From: Bacteroidales bacterium
GTDB taxonomy: Bacteria; Bacteroidota; Bacteroidia; Bacteroidales; UBA932
Assembly (NCBI GenBank): GCA_021371955.1
Contig: JAJFVD010000013.1
Location: 62,001-126,000, forward strand
DNA length: 64,000 nt
Reading direction: 5' to 3'
The first letter of the stretch is position 1. Every line of letters begins with the position of its first letter. Positions 17,387 to 26,738 of the stretch are shown here, in pieces. The notes beneath the pieces were generated by a model that worked only from the letters and a program-made list of their open reading frames with translations, did not search any database and was not told the DNA's origin. The position numbers and the translations under genes were made by a program.

Positions 17387-18250
17387 ATGGCAAAAAAGAT
17401 TAAAAAGAACAAGCAAACACGGTTGAGAAACAAATTCCGTTTCTCAATATTCAACGATACATCGCACGAAGAGCTCTTTGTATTCAGGGCAAATGGACTT
17501 ATGATGCTGCTCAGCATAATCCTGGCAATAATTTTCATAATTGTTTCCGTTACAATTCTTATCTCGTACACGCCAATAAGAGAGCTCATTCCAGGCTATC
17601 CAAACGCACAGACTCGCCGTGCAATTGTACAGAATGCGATTAAACTGGACTCCCTCGAAAGAACTGTTAAGCTATGGGATTTTCAGCTTAATAACATTCA
17701 AAGAATCGTAACGGGCCAGCAGCCACTTGAACTTGAAAATATTGAAGTCAAATCCGATACTTCCAAATCGGCCGAAATAAATACCAGGCTTTCAAAAAAT
17801 GACTCACTGCTGCGTCTAGAAGTAATGAAACAGGAACAATTTAATTTAGGCGGAGAGAAGAACCGTGTAAATCAAATTGAGGGGCTGCACTTTTTCCCTC
17901 CTGTAAAAGGTATTGTTTCAGACGGATTCAATCTGGCTACCAGTCACCCATATGTAGACATAGCTGCAACAGAAAATTCAGTAGTTTCGGCAGTTCTTGA
18001 CGGAACTGTTATTATGGCAAACTGGACAGACGAAACTGGATTCACCATCCAGATTCAGCATAGCAACGATTTGATATCCATATACAAACACAACTCCAAA
18101 CTTTTAAAGAGAATAGGAGATAAAGTAAATGCAGGTACAGCAATTGCACTGGTGGGAAGTACAGGCTCCCTGAGTACAGGGTATCACCTTCATTTTGAAT
18201 TATGGCATAAGGGAGTAGCAATTGACCCAACTAAGTACATTAATTTTTAA
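17387..18250 (+). CDS. M23 family metallopeptidase (cell-wall endopeptidase)
   Basis: A membrane-anchored peptidase: a lysine-rich cytoplasmic start, one transmembrane helix (about residues 45-68), a linker and a C-terminal LytM/M23 domain. The visible domain has FPPVKGIVSDGFNLATSHPYVDIAA and GYHLHFELWHKG with the HLH metal motif; the first part shows Tyr-Val-Asp where HxGxD is usual, so the first zinc His may be His183-like in SHPYVD. It is either a degenerate EnvC-like activator or an active peptidoglycan hydrolase. It lies 12 bases upstream of dxr. Confidence 0.78.
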   Translation: MAKKIKKNKQTRLRNKFRFSIFNDTSHEELFVFRANGLMMLLSIILAIIFIIVSVTILISYTPIRELIPGYPNAQTRRAIVQNAIKLDSLERTVKLWDFQLNNIQRIVTGQQPLELENIEVKSDTSKSAEINTRLSKNDSLLRLEVMKQEQFNLGGEKNRVNQIEGLHFFPPVKGIVSDGFNLATSHPYVDIAATENSVVSAVLDGTVIMANWTDETGFTIQIQHSNDLISIYKHNSKLLKRIGDKVNAGTAIALVGSTGSLSTGYHLHFELWHKGVAIDPTKYINF

Positions 18251-18262
18251 CCGGGATTGTCC

Positions 18263-19426
18263 ATGAAAAGAAAAATAGCGATTCTGGGCTCCACCGGTTC
18301 AATAGGTACTCAGGCCATTAGTGTTTGTATGGGACATCCCGATTTGCTTCAGATAGAACTATTGACGGCAAACACAAACACATCTCTGCTTATCGAGCAG
18401 GCCCGTGCGTGCATGCCAAATTCAGTTGTGATTGCAGACGAAAGTAAATATCAGGAGGTATCCGATGCGCTCTCCCCTCTCGACATTAAAGTATTCACAG
18501 GAATAAAATCCATTTGTGACATTGTAGGAGGAGACAACATAGATATGGTTCTGACTGCAATGGTTGGATTCAGCGGCCTGGAACCTACTGTTGCTGCAAT
18601 CCGAGCAGGCAAGGCAATTGCTCTTGCAAACAAAGAGACACTTGTTGCTGCAGGGCAGATTGTAATGGCCATGGCAAAGAAATACGGAGCCCCAATTATT
18701 CCTGTAGATTCCGAACATTCAGCAATATTTCAGTGTCTTCAGGGCGAAAGAGCCACAGTTGAAAAAATAATTCTAACTGCATCGGGCGGACCATTTTTCC
18801 GTAAAAGTGCAAAGGAACTTGAAAGCGTAACAATTGCCGATGCTCTTAACCATCCAAACTGGAAAATGGGCGAAAAGGTAACTGTAGACTCTGCAAGCAT
18901 GATGAACAAAGGTCTTGAAATGATTGAGGCCAGGTGGCTTTTCAACATAGTGCCCGAAAATATCGAAATTATTGTTCATCCGCAATCCATTATCCACTCT
19001 ATGGTACAGTTCTCGGACGGTTCCGTGACTGCACAGATGAGTACTCCGGATATGAGGCTTCCCATCCAGTATGCACTCACCTACCCGTTCCGTGCGGACC
19101 TTGATACAAAAAGAGTAGATTTTGCAAAGCTGGCCAAATTTGAATTTCACAGCCCCGACCATGAGAAATTTCCATGCATAGGAATGGCCTACGAAGCAAT
19201 AAAAAAGGGCGGCAACATACCATGCGCAATGAATGCAGCGAACGAAATTGCAGTTGAAGCCTTCCTAAATGGAAAAATTCAATTCGTTTCAATCCCGAAA
19301 ATAATTGAAAATGTAATAATTGGAACGGAGTTTGTAGCCGAACCAACTCTTGAAGACATATACAAAACAAACGACAAGGCAAGAGCGCTTGCCTCTTCAA
19401 TAATAAATAAACATACCACACGCTAA
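18263..19426 (+). CDS. dxr: 1-deoxy-D-xylulose 5-phosphate reductoisomerase
   Basis: Second enzyme of the MEP pathway of isoprenoid synthesis, converting DXP to MEP with NADPH. The NADPH-binding start KIAILGSTGSIGTQ, the IPVDSEHSAIFQCL motif with metal ligands, GGPF, NHPNWKMGEKVTVDSASMMNKGLE and HPQSIIHSMVQF are all present. The ATG at 18263 is preferred over the in-frame TTG at 18257. Its stop overlaps the rseP start by one base. Confidence 0.97.
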   Translation: MKRKIAILGSTGSIGTQAISVCMGHPDLLQIELLTANTNTSLLIEQARACMPNSVVIADESKYQEVSDALSPLDIKVFTGIKSICDIVGGDNIDMVLTAMVGFSGLEPTVAAIRAGKAIALANKETLVAAGQIVMAMAKKYGAPIIPVDSEHSAIFQCLQGERATVEKIILTASGGPFFRKSAKELESVTIADALNHPNWKMGEKVTVDSASMMNKGLEMIEARWLFNIVPENIEIIVHPQSIIHSMVQFSDGSVTAQMSTPDMRLPIQYALTYPFRADLDTKRVDFAKLAKFEFHSPDHEKFPCIGMAYEAIKKGGNIPCAMNAANEIAVEAFLNGKIQFVSIPKIIENVIIGTEFVAEPTLEDIYKTNDKARALASSIINKHTTR

Positions 19427-20751
19427 TGGACATACTACTTAAAGTACTGCAGGTTATATTCGCACTTTCCATCCTTGTACTGGTTCACGAGTTTGGTCAT
19501 TACTTCTTTGCCCGACTGTTTAAAATCCGGGTCGAAAAGTTCTACCTCTTTTTTGACCCCTGGTTTTCGCTCGCAAAGTACAAACCTAAAAATTCGGATA
19601 CCGAGTATGGAATAGGATGGCTTCCGCTTGGAGGGTACTGCAAAATATCCGGCATGATAGACGAGTCTATGGACAAGGAGGCAATGAAAGAGGAACCCAA
19701 ACCATGGGAATTCCGGAGCAAACCGGCGTGGCAAAGGTTTTTCGTTATGTTTGGCGGGGTATTTTTCAACTTTATTCTTGCAGTATTAATTTATTCTGCT
19801 TCTCTTTATACATGGGGAGAACAGTACCTTAAAAACGACGAGGCTGTTTATGGAGTACAGTGTAACGACCTGGCAAAAGAGATTGGATTCCGGAACGGCG
19901 ACAGGATAATTTCATTCGACGGCAATAAGATTCAAAAATTCCAGGAGATTCAGGTTGTACTTGCCCGCAATCAGGCCAAAACTGCCGAAGTCATACGCGA
20001 CGGAAAGAAAATTTCAGTTTCTATTAACCCTGTTTATATTCCGGCAATACTTAATACTCCGGGGATGTTTTCCCTCCGTATTCCATTTCAATTGCTGGCA
20101 GTATCAGACTCTTCAAAAAATCTTTCGGCAAACCTCATGGCCGGGGATAAAATTGTTGCAATTGACTCTATACCGGCAAACATTATACAAGACATTCAGG
20201 AGCTTCTGCTTGCACGCAAAGGGGCATCCGTTACCGCTACTATAGAGAGAAACGGACAGAGATTTGACCGGCAGCTTGCCGTAGACGAAAAAGGCCTTAT
20301 AGGAGTCCAGATGGATGGCGATTTGAGCAAGTTCTTCAAAATCACCAACTCGGATTACTCTATGCTTGGAGCAATTCCAGCAGGGTTTAACAAGACAATT
20401 TCAACAGTAGGAAATTATCTTAAAGAGTTAAAACTTATTTTTACACCAAAAACCGAAGCATATAAGTCGGTTGGCAGCTTTATTGCTATAGGTAATATAT
20501 TCCCCGGCAGCTGGGTATGGCAGATATTCTGGAATCTCACTGCATGGCTCTCAATTATGCTCGCAGTAGTTAATCTGCTGCCTATTCCGGCACTGGACGG
20601 AGGGCATATTTTGTTCCTTTTATACGAAATTGTAACAAGACGCAAACCAAGTGATAAAGTTCTGGAGTATGCACAGGTTGCGGGAATGCTTGTCCTTTTT
20701 GCTATAATGTTCCTTGCTTTTGGAAACGACATATACAGACTTTTTAAATAG
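19426..20751 (+). CDS. rseP: RIP metalloprotease RseP (site-2 protease)
   Basis: Intramembrane zinc protease of family M50. The zinc motif HEFGH is at residues 21-25 in the first membrane segment, the third ligand lies in the C-terminal IPALDGGHILF segment (about residue 388), and two PDZ-like regions lie between (about 130-200 and 225-300). It cleaves membrane-bound anti-sigma factors after a first cut by another protease. The dxr-rseP pairing is widely conserved, and an ECF anti-sigma factor occurs elsewhere in this window (5864-6430), though no link is shown. Confidence 0.95.
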   Translation: MDILLKVLQVIFALSILVLVHEFGHYFFARLFKIRVEKFYLFFDPWFSLAKYKPKNSDTEYGIGWLPLGGYCKISGMIDESMDKEAMKEEPKPWEFRSKPAWQRFFVMFGGVFFNFILAVLIYSASLYTWGEQYLKNDEAVYGVQCNDLAKEIGFRNGDRIISFDGNKIQKFQEIQVVLARNQAKTAEVIRDGKKISVSINPVYIPAILNTPGMFSLRIPFQLLAVSDSSKNLSANLMAGDKIVAIDSIPANIIQDIQELLLARKGASVTATIERNGQRFDRQLAVDEKGLIGVQMDGDLSKFFKITNSDYSMLGAIPAGFNKTISTVGNYLKELKLIFTPKTEAYKSVGSFIAIGNIFPGSWVWQIFWNLTAWLSIMLAVVNLLPIPALDGGHILFLLYEIVTRRKPSDKVLEYAQVAGMLVLFAIMFLAFGNDIYRLFK

Positions 20752-20758
20752 AAAATTT

Positions 20759-21739
20759 ATGAAAGCATTTAAAATTTTCCTGGCAATATTTGCCGGAGTG
20801 TTCATTACCTCCTGCAAAAGCAGCCCTAAACTTATGCCAAGTATAAGCGGAAAGGCAGGCGAAGTTGTGGTGGTAATCAACAAGACACAATGGGAAAGCG
20901 ATCCGGGAATTGCCTTAAGGTCAATTCTTGCTGTAGATCAGGCGTTTTTGCCACAGAAAGAACCACTCTTTACCCTTGTAAATATTCCCGAGAATGCTTT
21001 CGCGAGTATTTTTCAGTCTCACAGAAATTTAATTCTGGTAAATATTACCGACAAGGCCAAAGAGAGTAAAATTGTATATCAGGAAAATGTATGGGCCGCA
21101 CCCCAGATTGCAATAACCATATCCGCTCCCGATTCCAAATCAGCTGCAGAGATAATCCTTAAAGAAAAGGACAAGCTTGAAAATGCTTTACTGCAGGCAG
21201 AAAGAAACAGAAATATCCAGAATGCCAAGAAGTATGAGGAGATTTCCCTTAGAAACCTGGTTACCGAAACTTTCGGCGGATCTCCATTCTTTCCGTCGGG
21301 CTACAACCTGAGGAAAAAAACAGAGAATTTCATCTGGATTTCGTATGAAACCACTTATGTAAACCAGGGTATATTCATTTACAAGTTCCCGTTTAAAGAT
21401 TCAACAGATTTTTCAAAAGAGAATCTCATTGCAAAAAGGAATGAAATGCTCAAGCAAAATGTCCCCGGCCAGCTTGAAAATACATTTATGACCACATATC
21501 TTTTGCAGGAACCGGGTATAAGATGGATAAATTATAACAAAAGAAATTTTGTAGAAATTCGCGGTTTATGGGAAGTTGAGAACGATTTTATGGGCGGACC
21601 ATTTATCAGCCATTTTTTCCTTGACAAAGACGGTCAAAACATTATAGGGCTGGAAGCATTTGTATATGCTCCCCGCTACCCCAAACGCAATTACCTGAGG
21701 CAGGTGGAGTCTATTATTTACTCCTTTGAGTTTTTTTAA
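20759..21739 (+). CDS. DUF4837 lipoprotein
   Basis: The start is set at the ATG at 20759, 7 bases after the rseP stop. A signal peptide ending in a lipobox (ITSC) follows, then the DUF4837 domain with SGKAGEVVVVINK near the mature N-terminus. The family is essentially Bacteroidota-specific and of unknown function. Its place after rseP in the same orientation is common in the phylum and suggests an envelope role. Confidence 0.85.
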   Translation: MKAFKIFLAIFAGVFITSCKSSPKLMPSISGKAGEVVVVINKTQWESDPGIALRSILAVDQAFLPQKEPLFTLVNIPENAFASIFQSHRNLILVNITDKAKESKIVYQENVWAAPQIAITISAPDSKSAAEIILKEKDKLENALLQAERNRNIQNAKKYEEISLRNLVTETFGGSPFFPSGYNLRKKTENFIWISYETTYVNQGIFIYKFPFKDSTDFSKENLIAKRNEMLKQNVPGQLENTFMTTYLLQEPGIRWINYNKRNFVEIRGLWEVENDFMGGPFISHFFLDKDGQNIIGLEAFVYAPRYPKRNYLRQVESIIYSFEFF

Positions 21740-21746
21740 GATTTTT

Positions 21747-21776
21747 TTGCATCTAAAAAAAAACTTTCTACCTTTG
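21747..21776 (+). promoter_or_regulatory. Promoter of tRNA-Glu and rpsT
   Basis: TTG at 21747-21749 and TACCTTTG at 21769-21776 with a 19-base gap, matching the Bacteroidota consensus. It precedes the tRNA by 36 bases. Confidence 0.8.
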
Positions 21777-21812
21777 CACTCCCAACCCCAAAACCCATAG
21801 TGTTTTGGAGCT

Positions 21813-21884
21813 GGTCCGTTCGTCTAAAGGTTAGGACTCAAGATTTTCATTCTTGCAATAGGGGTTCGATTCCCCTACGGACTA
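21813..21884 (+). tRNA. tRNA-Glu (anticodon TTC)
   Basis: A complete cloverleaf can be drawn: acceptor GGTCCGT pairs with ACGGACT (first pair G-U), the anticodon stem CAAGA/TCTTG encloses the loop TTTTCAT giving anticodon TTC, and the T arm AGGGG/CCCCT encloses TTCGATT. The terminal CCA is not encoded. It is followed 21 bases later by rpsT and shares its promoter. Confidence 0.95.
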
Positions 21885-21905
21885 CGAAACAAAAAAAATA
21901 ATATT

Positions 21906-22157
21906 ATGGCAAATCACGCTTCTGCAGAAAAGCGCGCGCGTCAAAGCGAAAAGCGCAGAGTGCACAACAAGTATTATGCACGATCAACTAGAAATGCTAT
22001 TAAAGCACTTCGCAATACTACAGAAAAAGATGCCGCACTGGCTCTTCTTCCAAAAGTATCTTCTATGCTTGACAAACTGGCAAAGATAAATGTAATACAC
22101 GCAAACAAGGCTTCAAACCTTAAGAGCGGAATTGCAAACTACGTGAACAAATTATAA
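21906..22157 (+). CDS. rpsT: 30S ribosomal protein S20
   Basis: An 83-residue basic protein with the S20 signature (MANHASAEKRARQSEKRRVHN at the start, then a helical Lys/Arg-rich body ending GIANYVNKL). It binds 16S rRNA early in 30S assembly. It follows tRNA-Glu and is closed by its own terminator. Confidence 0.97.
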   Translation: MANHASAEKRARQSEKRRVHNKYYARSTRNAIKALRNTTEKDAALALLPKVSSMLDKLAKINVIHANKASNLKSGIANYVNKL

Positions 22158-22185
22158 GAAATTTACCTTTTGTCACCTGAAATTT

Positions 22186-22219
22186 AAAAAGCTTCTCAAT
22201 CTTTGAGGAGCTTTTTTTA
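22186..22219 (+). terminator. Terminator after rpsT
   Basis: Arms AAAAAGCTTCTCAA and TTGAGGAGCTTTTT with a short loop, then a run of T. One wobble pair interrupts the stem. Confidence 0.85.
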
Positions 22220-22230
22220 ATTACAGGCAT

Positions 22231-22920
22231 ATGACAAAGAGATTATCAATCAGGGAGTGGAAAGAGGATGAGAGACCGAGGGAGAAACTCCTTGCAAAAG
22301 GCGCGGAGAGTCTGAGTGATGCAGAACTTCTTGCCATAATCCTCGGTTCCGGAACAAAAGAAGAAACGGCTGTAGACCTTGGAAGAAAGATTCTTCAGCT
22401 TAACGACAATAATTTAAGGGCACTCGCATCCGCATCCGTGGAAAAGCTGATGGAGATAAAGGGGGTGGGAATGTCCAAAGCGCTATCCATTGCGGCTGTA
22501 ATGGAAATAAACAAAAGAATATCCATTACTGCGGCAAAGGTACTCACAGGTATCCAGTCTTCTCAGAACGCCGCAAAACTCATCAGCCCGGTATTAAGGG
22601 ACCTTCCGCACGAAGAGTGCTGGGTTTTGTATCTGAACCGAGCAAATAAACTGATTTCAAAAGAGCGGCTCTCCATTGGCGGGCTCACGGCAACTGTTGT
22701 GGACGTTAAATTTGTAATAAAGGGGGCGCTGGAAAAACTTGCAAGTTCAATCATTCTTGTACACAACCACCCGAGTGGGAATCTCCATCCGGGAGAAAAC
22801 GACAAGCTTCAGACAAAAATACTTAAAGATGCGGCATCCCTTTTTGACATTACATTACTGGACCATTTGATAATCGCAGGTGATGGATACTTTAGTTTTG
22901 CCGATGATGGGATAATATGA
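22231..22920 (+). CDS. radC: RadC family JAB-domain protein
   Basis: A 229-residue protein with an N-terminal UPF0758 region containing a helix-hairpin-helix (LMEIKGVGMSKALSIAAV) and a C-terminal JAB1/MPN-like metal site (VHNHPSGNLHPGEND). RadC proteins were once linked to DNA repair; their true role is unresolved. The full-length architecture marks this as the chromosomal type rather than the short mobile-element type. Confidence 0.92.
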   Translation: MTKRLSIREWKEDERPREKLLAKGAESLSDAELLAIILGSGTKEETAVDLGRKILQLNDNNLRALASASVEKLMEIKGVGMSKALSIAAVMEINKRISITAAKVLTGIQSSQNAAKLISPVLRDLPHEECWVLYLNRANKLISKERLSIGGLTATVVDVKFVIKGALEKLASSIILVHNHPSGNLHPGENDKLQTKILKDAASLFDITLLDHLIIAGDGYFSFADDGII

Positions 22921-22963
22921 TTATTTTATATCTTTGGCAAGAATTTCGCAAACTTCCAAACCA

Positions 22964-23617
22964 ATGAAAATAATCAATCTGGGTGAGAAAGACTCTGTTC
23001 TCAATAGCTTCATCGCGGAGATACGGGACCATAACCAGCAAAAAGACAGCATGAGGTTCCGCAGGAATCTGGAAAGAATTGGAGAGGTTTTCGCCTATGA
23101 AATCAGCAAAACTCTCCGTTATTCATCAAAAGACGTCACTACTCCACTGGGTATTGCCAAGTGCAGCACAAGTGACGATAATCTTGTTATTGCAAGTATT
23201 ATGCGGGCCGGGCTCCCTTTACACAACGGGATACTCTGTTTTTTTGACAAAGCTCAGAATGCATTCATTGCCGCATATAGAAAATACGGCAAGGACAACA
23301 AGTTTACAATCCAGATTGAATATGCAAGCAGCCCTTCGGTAGAGGGGAAAGTGCTTATCCTTGCAGACACAATGCTGGCAACAGGCTCTTCTGTTGTTCT
23401 CACCTACAACAGACTGTGCGAAAGCGGAAAACCGGCACACACACATCTCGTTTGTCCAATAGCCAGTACGGAAGGAATTGAGTATCTGTCCAAACACATA
23501 CCACACAAGAGCACCACTCTATGGGTAGGTGCAATAGATGAAGAACTTACAATTAAGTCATATATTGTTCCGGGACTTGGCGATGCAGGAGACCTCGCCT
23601 ATGGAAGCAAACTTTAG
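22964..23617 (+). CDS. upp: Uracil phosphoribosyltransferase
   Basis: Pyrimidine salvage enzyme making UMP from uracil and PRPP. The PRPP-binding loop is LILADTMLATGSSVV (about residue 130) and the uracil-binding end shows IVPGLGDAGDLAYG. The ATG at 22964 starts the conserved MKIINLGEKDS segment and gives a normal length of 217 residues; an upstream in-frame ATG at 22934 would add ten unconserved residues. Its stop lies 2 bases from the convergent amidohydrolase. Confidence 0.93.
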   Translation: MKIINLGEKDSVLNSFIAEIRDHNQQKDSMRFRRNLERIGEVFAYEISKTLRYSSKDVTTPLGIAKCSTSDDNLVIASIMRAGLPLHNGILCFFDKAQNAFIAAYRKYGKDNKFTIQIEYASSPSVEGKVLILADTMLATGSSVVLTYNRLCESGKPAHTHLVCPIASTEGIEYLSKHIPHKSTTLWVGAIDEELTIKSYIVPGLGDAGDLAYGSKL

Positions 23618-23619
23618 AT

Positions 23620-25248
23620 TTATTCAGCTTTGTAAACCTCTTCTCCCCCAACAAAAGTTCTGAGTACCTTAATAAAAGGAACCTCTTTTTCGGAGGCGGT
23701 CATTATATCTTTATCCAACACAACAAAATCGGCAAATTTACCTTTCTCAATGCTGCCCTTGGCTCCCTCTTCAAAGGAGGCTTTAGCGGCCCATATTGTC
23801 ATAGCCTTTAGAGCTTCTTCTTTGGAAAGCGCGTTTTCCATCTGAAACCCTCCTTCGGGAATAAAATCAAGGTTCTTCCTGTATACAGCGGCAAAGAATG
23901 TGTATACCGGATTTACCTGTTCAATCGGAAAATCTGTTCCGGCAGGCAGCCAGCCAAGCTCATTAAGCAACTCCTTATACGGATATGCATATATAATCCT
24001 TTCTCCAAGCCTCTCATCGGCCCAAAGCATATCTGATGTTGCATGTGTAGGCTGAATAGACGGAATGATTGAATACTTCCCAAACATAGCCATATCGGCA
24101 GGCTTGACAATTTGTGAATGCTCTATTCTCCAGCGAAGGTTGTTGCCTTCCGGAAGGAACTTCGCATATATTCTCAACGCTTCTCTGTTTGCCCCGTCTC
24201 CGATGCAATGGGTTGCCACCTGAAAACCGTGGTCAAAGGCCCATTTGCAATATTCCTCCAGTTTTTGAACAGTATTTACGCTTATTCCTCTTGTATTTGG
24301 CATGTCGCTGTATGGTTCAATCATGAGCGCTCCCCTTGAGCCAAGAGCTCCGTCTGCATAAAGTTTGATGGCAGAAATGCTGAGCCTTTCGTTTTTATAC
24401 GGTTTGGAGAATTTTGCAAAATTTCTTTCGCCCGGCGTGAGCCATACGTCCAGCCTTATCTTTAGCTTCCCCTCTCCCTGCATGCTGTCCATTACATTTA
24501 TCATATCAAGCTCCTCTCCGGCATCAGACAGAGAAGTGAGTCCGTATTTAAAGCACTCGTCCTGAGCAGCAAGAAGAATTTCCCTCATCTCTTTCCCATC
24601 CGGTTTTGGAACAATTTCCTTAAACCTGTCTGCCAGGTTCTCCAGAAATACTCCCTGAAACTTGCCGTTTTTCATAAGAGCCTCTCCCGGAATTATTGAA
24701 GGGTCGTCCGGAGTTATGCCAAGCCTTTTTATAGCCTCGTCATTTACAATTACTGCATGAAAGTCAATCCTGGACAATATTACGGGTACATCCGGGAATA
24801 GCTCGTTAAGCTTTTCGTTTGAAGGAAAGTTTTTATCTTCCCAAAGGTTCTGGTCCCAGCCATCGCCAAGAAGGCATTTGGCAGGATTTTCTTCCTGTCT
24901 CTTTTTAAGACGGCTCAATATCTCATCAAAAGATGTTGCCCCTCTGAGGTCAACTCTTGTTAGGCTCATACCAAGACCTGCTATATGGCAATGAGCATCA
25001 TTGAACCCGGGATAAAGCGGCTTGCCCTCAAGATCAATAATATTTTTAGACTGATATGCATTAAGGATTTCATCGTCGCCGCCGGTGGCAATGATTATTC
25101 CGTCTTTTACGGCTAAGGCGTTACACTTTGTAAATGCAGAATCAACAGTGTAGATATCACCGTTAATAAAAATAAGGTCCGCTCTCTCTTTCATGTTACA
25201 GGAAAATAGTATTGAGGCCAGGAAAAGCCCAAAAAATATTTTTTTCAT
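23620..25248 (-). CDS. Amidohydrolase, YtcJ-like lipoprotein
   Basis: A metal-dependent hydrolase of the amidohydrolase_3 (YtcJ) group with an N-terminal lipobox (LFSCN), so probably membrane-anchored. Metal motifs: GFNDAHCHIAGLG with HxH (about residue 85), ATHCIGDGANREAL, RIEHSQ and AGTDFPIE. The C-terminal part closes the beta-sandwich domain (KGSIEKGKFADFVVLDKDI). The family hydrolyses amides or related bonds; the substrate is unknown. Confidence 0.88.
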   Translation of the reverse strand: MKKIFFGLFLASILFSCNMKERADLIFINGDIYTVDSAFTKCNALAVKDGIIIATGGDDEILNAYQSKNIIDLEGKPLYPGFNDAHCHIAGLGMSLTRVDLRGATSFDEILSRLKKRQEENPAKCLLGDGWDQNLWEDKNFPSNEKLNELFPDVPVILSRIDFHAVIVNDEAIKRLGITPDDPSIIPGEALMKNGKFQGVFLENLADRFKEIVPKPDGKEMREILLAAQDECFKYGLTSLSDAGEELDMINVMDSMQGEGKLKIRLDVWLTPGERNFAKFSKPYKNERLSISAIKLYADGALGSRGALMIEPYSDMPNTRGISVNTVQKLEEYCKWAFDHGFQVATHCIGDGANREALRIYAKFLPEGNNLRWRIEHSQIVKPADMAMFGKYSIIPSIQPTHATSDMLWADERLGERIIYAYPYKELLNELGWLPAGTDFPIEQVNPVYTFFAAVYRKNLDFIPEGGFQMENALSKEEALKAMTIWAAKASFEEGAKGSIEKGKFADFVVLDKDIMTASEKEVPFIKVLRTFVGGEEVYKAE

Positions 25249-25260
25249 GCCGGATATGTA

Positions 25261-26670
25261 TTATAACTCTTTTCTAAGGCGGGCAATAGGGATGTTGAGT
25301 TGCTCCCTGTATTTGGCAACGGTTCTTCTTGCAACCTTATACCCTTTTTCATTAAGAACAGTTACCAGCTCTTCATCTGTGAGCGGTTTCTTTTTATCCT
25401 CAACATTAATACTCTCCCCAAGAATGTTTTTTATTTCTCTGGTGGAAACTTCCTCCCCGCTGTCTGTCATTAAACCTTCCGAGAAAAAATATTTCAGGGG
25501 ATATATGCCAAAGTGAGTCTGAATGTATTTGCAGTTTACAACTCTGGAAATGGTGGATATGTCAAGATTTGTTTTTTCTGCAATATTCTTTAGCACCATG
25601 GGTCTGAGTTTTGTTTCATCGCCATCAATAAAATACTGCCTCTGGAAATCGATAATTGCGTTCATTGTGTTTTCAAGCGTATTATGACGCTGACGTATCG
25701 CCTCAATGAACCATTTAGCCGAATCAAGTTTTTGCTTGACAAATGTAGCGGCCTCTTTTCCCTCTCTGCTGCTGGCATTGGCCGAACTCACGAGCAGGTC
25801 GGCATATCTCTTGTTTACGCGAAGCTCCGGCACCGTGAACCGAGGCAGGGTCATGATGAGCTCCCCGTCTTTGAACTCCAAAAGGAAATCCGGAATAACC
25901 TGTTGCGCCTGGTCGGAATATGAGTCATCAATCTGGCCGCCCGGCCTTGGGTTTAAATGGACTATCTCTTCAATGGCATCTTTGAGCTCGTCTTCGGTTA
26001 TCGATAACCTTGATATTATTTTGGTATAGTGCTTCTTTGTAAACTCGGAAAAATAGTTCTCAAGAATTTCTTCGGCATTTTTTTGCGCAGGAGAAGGTTT
26101 TACATTGCGAATCTGGAGCAACAGACACTCCTGAAGGTCCCTGGCACCTATCCCAGCCGGTTCAAATTCCTGAATTTTCTTGAGGATTGCCTCAACTTCA
26201 TATTCATTGGTTTCGACACCCTGACGAAATGCGATATCATCTGTGAGAGAATCAAGGTCGCGCCTGAGGTATCCGTCATCGTCAAGAGAGCCAATTATGT
26301 ATCCGGCTATCTGTTTTTCTCTTTCATTTAAACTGCTGTATCCAAGCTGGGATATTAGGCTCTGGTGGAAACTCTCCTTAACGGAAAAAATATTGTATTC
26401 CTGTTTTACATCTTTTCCCTGATTATTTGAATAAAGCCTGTATGACGGAATCTGGTCTTCGGCCGAATATTCGCTTAATGACAGATTTCCAGGTTCGCTT
26501 TCGTCCCTCTCATCATTCTCATTTGCCTCATCCAAAACCGGATTTTCCTCCAGCTCTTTTTTTATCCTCTGCTCCAGCTCAAGGGTGGGAAGCTCAAGCA
26601 GCTTGATCGTCTGGATCTGCAGTGGCGAGAGTTTTTGCTGAAGTTTTTGTTGTAAACCTTGTTTTAACAT
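25261..26670 (-). CDS. rpoN: RNA polymerase sigma-54 factor
   Basis: A 469-residue sigma-54 with the glutamine-rich activator-interaction region at the N-terminus (LKQGLQQKLQQKLSPLQIQ), the core-binding region (about residues 100-270), a helix-turn-helix (about 340-390) and the RpoN box ARRTVAKYRE near the C-terminus. It directs transcription from -24/-12 promoters with AAA+ activators, none of which is encoded in this window. Confidence 0.97.
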   Translation of the reverse strand: MLKQGLQQKLQQKLSPLQIQTIKLLELPTLELEQRIKKELEENPVLDEANENDERDESEPGNLSLSEYSAEDQIPSYRLYSNNQGKDVKQEYNIFSVKESFHQSLISQLGYSSLNEREKQIAGYIIGSLDDDGYLRRDLDSLTDDIAFRQGVETNEYEVEAILKKIQEFEPAGIGARDLQECLLLQIRNVKPSPAQKNAEEILENYFSEFTKKHYTKIISRLSITEDELKDAIEEIVHLNPRPGGQIDDSYSDQAQQVIPDFLLEFKDGELIMTLPRFTVPELRVNKRYADLLVSSANASSREGKEAATFVKQKLDSAKWFIEAIRQRHNTLENTMNAIIDFQRQYFIDGDETKLRPMVLKNIAEKTNLDISTISRVVNCKYIQTHFGIYPLKYFFSEGLMTDSGEEVSTREIKNILGESINVEDKKKPLTDEELVTVLNEKGYKVARRTVAKYREQLNIPIARLRKEL

Positions 26671-26689
26671 ATATGAGGAACCGTTTATG

Positions 26690-26697
26690 CAAAGATA
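26690..26697 (-). promoter_or_regulatory. -7 promoter box of rpoN
   Basis: Reads TATCTTTG on the minus strand, 19 bases before the rpoN ATG. No clear upstream TTG is seen at the usual distance. Confidence 0.5.
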
Positions 26698-26738
26698 TGA
26701 TTTTTATTTAACTTCGCATTCTCATAAATGGCTTAAAC